Positions 57,553-64,000 of a stretch of 64,000 nucleotides of DNA are shown one piece after another. The translations under genes and the position numbers were made by a program. Source of the DNA: Toxotes chatareus (Eukaryota > Chordata > Actinopteri > Toxotidae); NCBI GenBank assembly GCA_016801885.1, contig CM028886.1:13206366-13270365 (forward strand). Direction: 5' to 3'. The notes beneath the pieces were generated by a model. It had not been told where the DNA came from and searched no databases. It worked only from the letters and a program-made list of their open reading frames with translations. Each line of letters begins with the position of its first letter. Position 1 is the first letter of the stretch.

Positions 57553-60500
57553 GGGCATTCAGCAGAAATCCCATTCAGTCTCATACCTTTCTCTCTGTCA
57601 GGGACCCTGTGGACAAAGTGTCTCCTCTCTGGCCTGTTCGGTTTCTAACATAATTCAGCTTTAATATATGTGTTTAAATTATTTAATGGGACTTCATATA
57701 GAACCCTTCTGATAAGGTTTTATTTGTAAAGAAACACTTTGAACATTGGCCAGATCTTGTGAAGGAATACGCTGATCTATGTTGCAATAACAGGCTGTAA
57801 GAAAATTTTAAAATAAATACTATCTGTTGTTCTAACATGACGGGGGTTTATAAATTAATGTAACAATTATATCTTATTTTAATCGAATTTCTTCACAGGG
57901 TAGCCCACAGCCCAGCATTTATGTTTATTTTTGCAAAATGGTACCCAAATTAACCACATTTGTTTATTTATTTTTTTATTCTCATTAAAATTTGCACTCA
58001 AATCGTGTTTTTTTTTTTTTTTAACAGCATTTACCTGCCGGAGAGGAAAGATTTCAATCCACACAGGTGTAACAGAACAATGATACACAGAGAACAAAGA
58101 GCCCTGTGGAAAATAAATGATCCTCCACAGTATTTGGTTCACAAGAACCTAAACTCTGCGTCCTGAGACTTGAACATCTTTCACATTTCGTATTGCAGTA
58201 AACCTTTGATTTATATGCTCCTCTCGTTCAGAGCTGTACAGACATAAAGCCACGCATTTAGTGCTTGTTTTCGAACGAATGCAGACAAGAGAACAGTGTC
58301 TGGATGAGATGTGAGCAGCAGCGGCACGTTTCCCGTCTGTTCTGAAACAAGAGACATCTGGGAGGCAAGCAGGCCAAACCAACGACGACGGACGAACTGT
58401 TTTTAGTTAAAAAAAAAAATCTATTACCATAATGGTCTGTACTGTGCTGTGGAATTATTATATTAATATATGTGGTAAGTGTGCAAATGCAAAATGTTTT
58501 AAACTAAACTAAAAAATAAACAAGTGAACAATCATCAAATGTTCGTCAATTTTTTTTTGTTTTGTTTTTCTTTGTGTAAAACATGGTTCTTTTTAATCAG
58601 AAATCGCAGCTTTTATTATGCATGTGTAACACATACACCGAGATTGTGTAATATTTTTTGAAATGTCGTTTGGTGAAATAATTGAAAGTGTTTATAAAAG
58701 TGTTTACTACATGTTGTTTCCGTCATTAACGCTGCATTTTATCACATATCACATCATATTCTGCCTGTGGGGGAAAAAATGGAAAAAAAAAAAAAATACA
58801 AGGGTACATTGAAGCCGCGTGGTAGACCTTCTGGAAAACACATTTAGCGTGGAGCCGTGTGTGTGTGTGTGTGTGTGTGATTGTGTCCCGGAAACAAAGC
58901 AGGATTTTCACATTACTGCTTTATTTATAGAGCCCTCGTGATTCACAGGAAGATTTGACAGATCCTTCGGGCGCCTTACAGACCCGCAAATCAAATTGTT
59001 TAGCACGTCCACATGTGCAGAAATATCATGAACACATACACAAAAAAAAAAAAACAACTCACTAATGTAGTCATTACTGTAGTCGTTGTGTCTATTTTAT
59101 TTTATTTTATTTTTTTGTTTTTGCCTCTCAGAAAATTTGAAAATTAAGATTTGGGGAGAACAGCAAGGGAATAAATTATGTTAATGAATAAAACTGCTGA
59201 TGGTTATAGCAAATGTTGTGTCATGTTTAAACATGTCTTGTTTAAACAATGTGCTCTGCTTCCAAATACTGTACCACCTACCTCTCCCACCCAGAGCCCA
59301 CCTTTATGAGACAACCAGCCTGTCTGCCAGTTTGGTTCCTGTTTGATTCAAGTGTCCTTTCTCAGTTGCTCTCTGGGTGAAGGCAAAAACATGCATACAC
59401 ATTCAAACTGATGTGAGGTTGATAAAAGAAATAATACAGGAATTTGGGGCTGTGTGTGCCTGAAAAAAGAAAACAAACGCCAAACTCAAAGAGTGCGTTT
59501 CCCCATGGAAACTGCATTAATCTGGTGTGTTATTGGGATGGGCTTATTAATAACACACACATTTCACAGAAGTAGCCACACTGGGATTCTTCAAAAACAA
59601 CAGACTATTGTCAGTGAGGGTAAGTGAATCAAACAGACTCTCATGTGCTCGTGACTTTACTCTCCTGAACTTCTTCAGAGTTCTCCTATGGCCTCCTCTG
59701 CCACCAGAGGTGTCATGAGGTTTGATGTATAGGGGTCAGGGGAGGTTAAGCAACATCCAAGTAACTTTCCGTTTTTCTGCAGCACAGCTCCTCAAATTGC
59801 TGGGAGAAATCCATCCAAACATTCACGGGGGTCAGACTGGAATGCCGTCTATGTACAACACTGTTTGAAGAAAGTTTGAACACAGTTTAACATCTGTATT
59901 TTATCATGTTTTTTTTTTTAAACAGTGTCTTTAATATCCTTACAGATATTATTCCAGAAAGGAATAAGAGAGTTAATGAGCTGCATGTGGGTGACCTTTG
60001 GGGGTGTGGGAGGTAGAAAAGGGGGATGTTGGGAGGGGGGGTTCTGAGTGAAAGCAGGAAGGGAGGGAAGTTTGGAGGTATCTCCCACTTTTTAGGACCT
60101 CAAGTTCATCTCAGCTGGGCCCCAGCTAATTCCTGGAAACAAAAAAGATGGTGCTGACCTGCATCTGAAAATGGGTGTGTGCTGACAAGCAAGATCAAGT
60201 GTTCACCTTAATAATAATCAGTGAAGTCGAATTACCTGTAAGTATGCACGTAAGTATTCACATGGCTGCACATTAACTGATCATTTATATTAGTTTAATC
60301 TCAGATTTGCTGTGGGAGAATGTATTGGATCATGTCTGCAGCTAAGAGTGATTATCACAGCTGCAGATATATTTTTCTAAACTCTCCAAAAAGCACAAGG
60401 TGGAATCATTCCATGAACTATTTTGTGCTTTTTACTCACAAAGGACAATAAAAACTGAAGGAGCCCCTGGTCCAACAAAACCCCACTTTAATTAAATAAG

Positions 60501-60887
60501 GATCTTTAGGCAGCAATTTAGGCCACAATTACATGACTATAAAACGAAACAGAACACGTAGCAGGATTAGATGTTCCACGATGGAAACGACACAAGTGGT
60601 GCAGGTCTCTAATAAAAGGGGAGTGGCGTTTGTGTGCCGTGAACGCATCACGCGGTTTGAACACTGTTCCTCAGATGAGCCGCTGCCACCACCTGCTGGT
60701 GATCAGAGCACAGCAGCACCCAGGACTGCACGGAGCTCCTACACCATCACCAGGAAAGTGGTGTTTGTCCTAATTTAAGTTTTTTTTTTTTTTTAACAGC
60801 TCTTTTCTTTTAACTGTATCATTTGCTAGTAATAAAGTGATGCATGCTGTGGGTTTTCATTTGGAATCTGTCTCAGTGAGTGAAACA

Positions 60888-60891
<4 letters not shown>

Positions 60892-60974
<83 letters not shown>
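60892..60974. repeat. Long (GT)n microsatellite inside the Hox cluster
   Basis: About 41 uninterrupted GT units between hoxa2b and hoxa9b, in the opposite orientation to the CA array at 56626. Confidence 0.98.
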
Positions 60975-60975
<1 letters not shown>

Positions 60976-61112
60976 GTCCTGGGAGCTCTGCTACGACGAA
61001 ACAACAAACGGATGTTTCTGCACCGAGACAGTCGAATTGTTGGTAGACGGTTGTAAAGTAATTAGACGTTTTAAGACAGACCCATCTGCAATCCTGCCAT
61101 AACCCTCCACCC

Positions 61113-61114
<2 letters not shown>

Positions 61115-61156
<42 letters not shown>

Positions 61157-61163
61157 TGTACGT

Positions 61164-61253
<90 letters not shown>
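61115..61253. repeat. Compound (TC)n-(GT)n microsatellite
   Basis: TC units at 61115-61152, a short bridge with ACGTACGT, then about 44 GT units at 61165-61253. Confidence 0.98.
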
Positions 61254-61255
<2 letters not shown>

Positions 61256-62207
61256 ACCCTCTGCTTGAGGCCTATCTTACAGCAATATTACATATTTGAT
61301 TATTTGCCTTTGCCTCGACACGCTTTGCTGTTCTCGCACCTTATAAACAGCTGAAGCTGTGATTGTGGTTTATCGTAGACGGGCATCTAGTCTGGTTTGT
61401 AAGGTCCTATAAGGCTGAAATCGTCCCACAAAGAATAGCAAAACATCGTTGATGTGACTCGTGCAGGCGCAAAATAATCTGTAAACACTAAAATGTGTTT
61501 GGCTGTCTCTTTAATTTTTCTCTCACTTTTTCGTGGCTTTGTATTTTAAATTGTTACATTGCTGCTTGTTGTTAGTTTGCAATCGACAGTGCGGCTGTTA
61601 TTTCTGTAAATTCTTTCTTTTAAATCTATGGATCCAGTGATTATTCATAATTGTGGCCATGTTTTTCATCTTCATATTCAATTTTTGGCTGAACACGCAG
61701 CCTCGACTCTTTAAAAAAATACTGACCATGTTTCAGTCAAATAAATCCCTCTCTCAGTTCCACAATAGTATTATTGTTTTGTAGAAATATTATACATATT
61801 ACTATTAGAAATGCAGCTTTTTGCCAAAAGAGATATGCCTGAGGGAAGAACATCTGGACAGGCCTTGGGAAGTTTTAGTGGCTCATTTGGTTTGTTTGCG
61901 CCATAAAGCTCAATGGTTACAAACCAGAGGACGTAGTAAAAGTCTTTTTTCCTGCAATAAAAACTTTTTTTTTTTTTTTTTTTTAGTTTAATTCATTTTT
62001 AATGTCAGAAGTAAAAATTCTAATCTTGTCGCAACAGTGCTTTTTTTTAAGGTTAACGAGAGCAGTATATTAAGTTGTTGCTATTTTACGAATTTGCAGT
62101 GTATATATTTTGTTGTAATACACCAGAAATACGCGCCTTAATATTAAGCAAAGTGATAACAAATTAATAAGACATAATAATTTCCTCATGTGCTAAATAA
62201 ACTACTC

Positions 62208-62213
62208 TTTATT
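62208..62213 (-). terminator. Poly(A) signal of hoxa9b
   Basis: AATAAA on the minus strand, 471 bp after the hoxa9b stop codon, in AT-rich DNA. Confidence 0.5.
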
Positions 62214-62587
62214 TTGGATAAACTCAAGAACGACGAGGTATTCTCAGTGTGCACAGTGTTTTCACAAATGGATCAAAACCTAACGTTAAAAAAAACATTT
62301 AAAAAAAACAGTTGCAAAAACAGTTGCAAAAATAATAACTTAATGGAAATAGGTAGCTGAAAGACATTCAGGTAGTCAAGGATCATTTCATGCAAATAAC
62401 AAATGGACTATAGTTTAACTATGTGTGTGCGCCAAATACAACATCTACATTCTGACGAGACACTTTGTCCTCTCACAAACAGGAAACACTGGATATCATT
62501 GGGGGGGGGGATACACCATCCAGCATCGTTTTAACAACACAAACTTTACAACAATATGTGAAACAGCTCAGGAATATTAGGGACAGA

Positions 62588-62650
62588 CCCACCCCACCAT
62601 ACACACACCCCCACCCAACCACCCCCACTCCCTCCCCCTCCTCACCCCCC
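62588..62650 (-). other. G-rich element in hoxa9b 3' UTR (possible G-quadruplex)
   Basis: Read on the hoxa9b sense strand, about 34 nt after the stop, runs of three to six G recur at least eight times (complement of C-runs at 62645-62650, 62634-62638, 62630-62632, 62622-62626, 62614-62616, 62608-62612, 62592-62595, 62588-62590) with short loops. This fits the G3+N1-7 quadruplex pattern in the mRNA. Confidence 0.6.
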
Positions 62651-62683
62651 TCAGGCTCTAATCCACCTTCAGTTCAAAACCAG

Positions 62684-63942
62684 TTAACTGTCTCTCCGCC
62701 GGTCTTTGTTTTCTTTCTTCATCTTCATCCTGCGGTTCTGAAACCAGATTTTCACCTGCCTCTCGGTCAAATTCAGGAGTCTGGCTACTTCGTATCTACG
62801 ATCCCGGGGGAGGTACATGTTAAACAGAAACTCCTTTTCCAGTTCGAGGATTTGATGCTTTGTGTACGGACAACGCTTTTTTCTGGTGGGCTTTGCGTGA
62901 AGCCAGTTGGATGATGGGTTATCTGGAAACAGGGGGTCAAAACCATGAGAGAAGAGAGTTAATGCTCCCTGAGCAGGATTCAAACACAAGACTGGTCTAT
63001 ATGACTTTAGAGATTAGGGGGAGGGAGGAGGAGGAGGGGGGGTGGCATGCTACTCCTGGCAAAATTATATATTTGTAAAGGAATAATTTTGGTTTTATTT
63101 TCACTCTGCACTGATCAGTTTGAGACATGAGGACAGAAGAATCCTAACCAAATTAATTTCAGTATTTTATATAATTACGGTGGAGCAAATCATCCACCTT
63201 GAAGAACATGCATCTTATTATTTTTATTTGTTTCTTTACAGAAGATTATGGCTTTGAGCTATATGACTACTGTGCCCCTGTGAGCCTAAACAATGCTGGT
63301 CATAACACGATAACGCCCACTTTTAAAATAGTAATCGAGGCCTGTGACACCCAAGACAATCCCCCGACATCTACATTGCTACACGAAGTGACCAGGGGAA
63401 AAAAGTACAACACTGCATTGCTTACTTGCATCTACCTCCCTCTTGTCCTCTGCTGACGGGCTGTCGTCAGGGGTTTTAGACGTGGATGTGGTTTCACAGG
63501 GAATCTCTGCAAGGGACGCTCCGTTTTCAATGTCAGACAAAAGAGGTGTGTGCGTCTCCAAAGTTGTACATTCAGCACTCCCAATCAGAGGCTCGGGTTT
63601 TATTTCATAATGCATGGCTGTCGATGGTAATCCCGTCAAACACAGGGACGCAGAGACCGGGTCCAAAGCCCAGGAGCGCGTAAACATGCCATCGCTGTCC
63701 CCGCTTGTGTAATGATGATGTATATAGGTCGGAGTGGCTGTGTTTGGAGGGTGGGCCGAGATGGGACTCCAAGATCCGCCAAAAATAGAAGATTTCGCCT
63801 GGAAAGGACAAGACTCCTGTCCGCCATATTCGGTGAGCATCGCCTGCTCCACCCCTGCAGCTGATGAGTACCTCGGTGCCATATCTTCCTGCTCGGGAAG
63901 AACACGCGAGTCAACATAATAACTCGTTTCCAACGTCGACAT
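62684..63942 (-). CDS. hoxa9b: Homeobox protein Hoxa9 (b copy)
   Basis: Paralogue-group 9 (AbdB-type) Hox transcription factor acting with Pbx and Meis in posterior patterning. Two exons on the minus strand: 63426-63942 and 62684-62922, a GT-AG intron in phase 1, 251 residues. The Hox9 N-terminal domain is recognisable: SYYVDSRVL at 7-15, SCPFQAKSSIFGGSWSPI, MHYEIKPEPL and LETHTPLLSD. The Pbx-contact tryptophan is in NPSSNWLHA (Trp179). The homeodomain is at about 185-245 (TRKKRCPYTKHQILELEKEF; YEVARLLNLTERQVKIWFQN; RRMKMKK). One change in a very conserved place: NMYLPRDRR where other Hox9 proteins have NMYLTRDRR. The A9 assignment uses both sequence and hoxa2b/skap2 linkage; the start is the ATG at 63942, with no alternative upstream in the window. 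Confidence 0.94.
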
Positions 63943-64000
63943 TGCAAAACATGCAAAAGCTTAAAAAATATAAAAATAACGCGTTACAGTCCTGCAATCT

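Noticed and set aside
60837..61354. Cys-Val open frames
   Set aside because: Translation of two (GT)n arrays.
61620..61940. TTTAT/CCATAAA-type Hox or Cdx sites between the Hox genes
   Set aside because: Such AT-rich words are abundant by chance here; without conservation data they do not support a named element.

Overview
The window reads as nuclear DNA of a ray-finned fish, most likely a percomorph teleost. It has split vertebrate genes with GT-AG (and two apparent GC-AG) introns, long dinucleotide microsatellites, several dispersed repeats that I recognise as common in percomorph genomes, and the gene content of a teleost HoxAb cluster flank. The species cannot be fixed from the sequence.

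Layout, left to right. (1) 97-9415, plus strand: the last 18 coding exons of a phosphodiesterase 11A-type gene (end of GAF-A, GAF-B, complete HD catalytic domain); its 5' part lies outside the window. (2) about 10.8-26.4 kb: a gene-poor stretch with old interspersed repeats. (3) 27237-29592, plus: a divergent HP1-gamma gene (cbx3 type) behind a CpG-rich promoter. (4) 31011-32608, plus: snx10, a PX-domain sorting nexin, only about 290 bp after the cbx3 poly(A) signal. (5) about 33-41.7 kb: a gene-poor stretch between two convergent genes. (6) 50709-41770, minus: skap2, all 12 coding exons (PH and SH3 adaptor). (7) 55948-54384, minus: hoxa2b. (8) 63942-62684, minus: hoxa9b.

The order and orientation cbx3(+) - snx10(+) - skap2(-) - hoxa(-) match the flank of the tetrapod HoxA cluster. 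Hoxa2 is followed after only 6.7 kb by a hox9 gene, and no hoxa1 or hoxa3-a7 was seen. This is the expected signature of the reduced HoxAb cluster of teleosts. The Pde11a-type gene here is notable because the single mammalian PDE11A is linked to HOXD, so this looks like a HoxA-linked paralogue kept in fish.

The genes do not form an operon or one pathway; they are a conserved syntenic block. Exon joins were worked out by eye: each listed exon chain keeps reading frame, ends in a stop, and follows the known protein family. I found no mobile defence system, CRISPR array or other clearly new system. The points most worth checking are the HoxA-linked pde11a paralogue, the unusual hinge of the HP1 protein, two GC-AG introns, the G-rich start of the hoxa9b 3' UTR, a hAT-type MITE with a recognisable target duplication, and same-orientation repeat copies clustered in skap2 introns.
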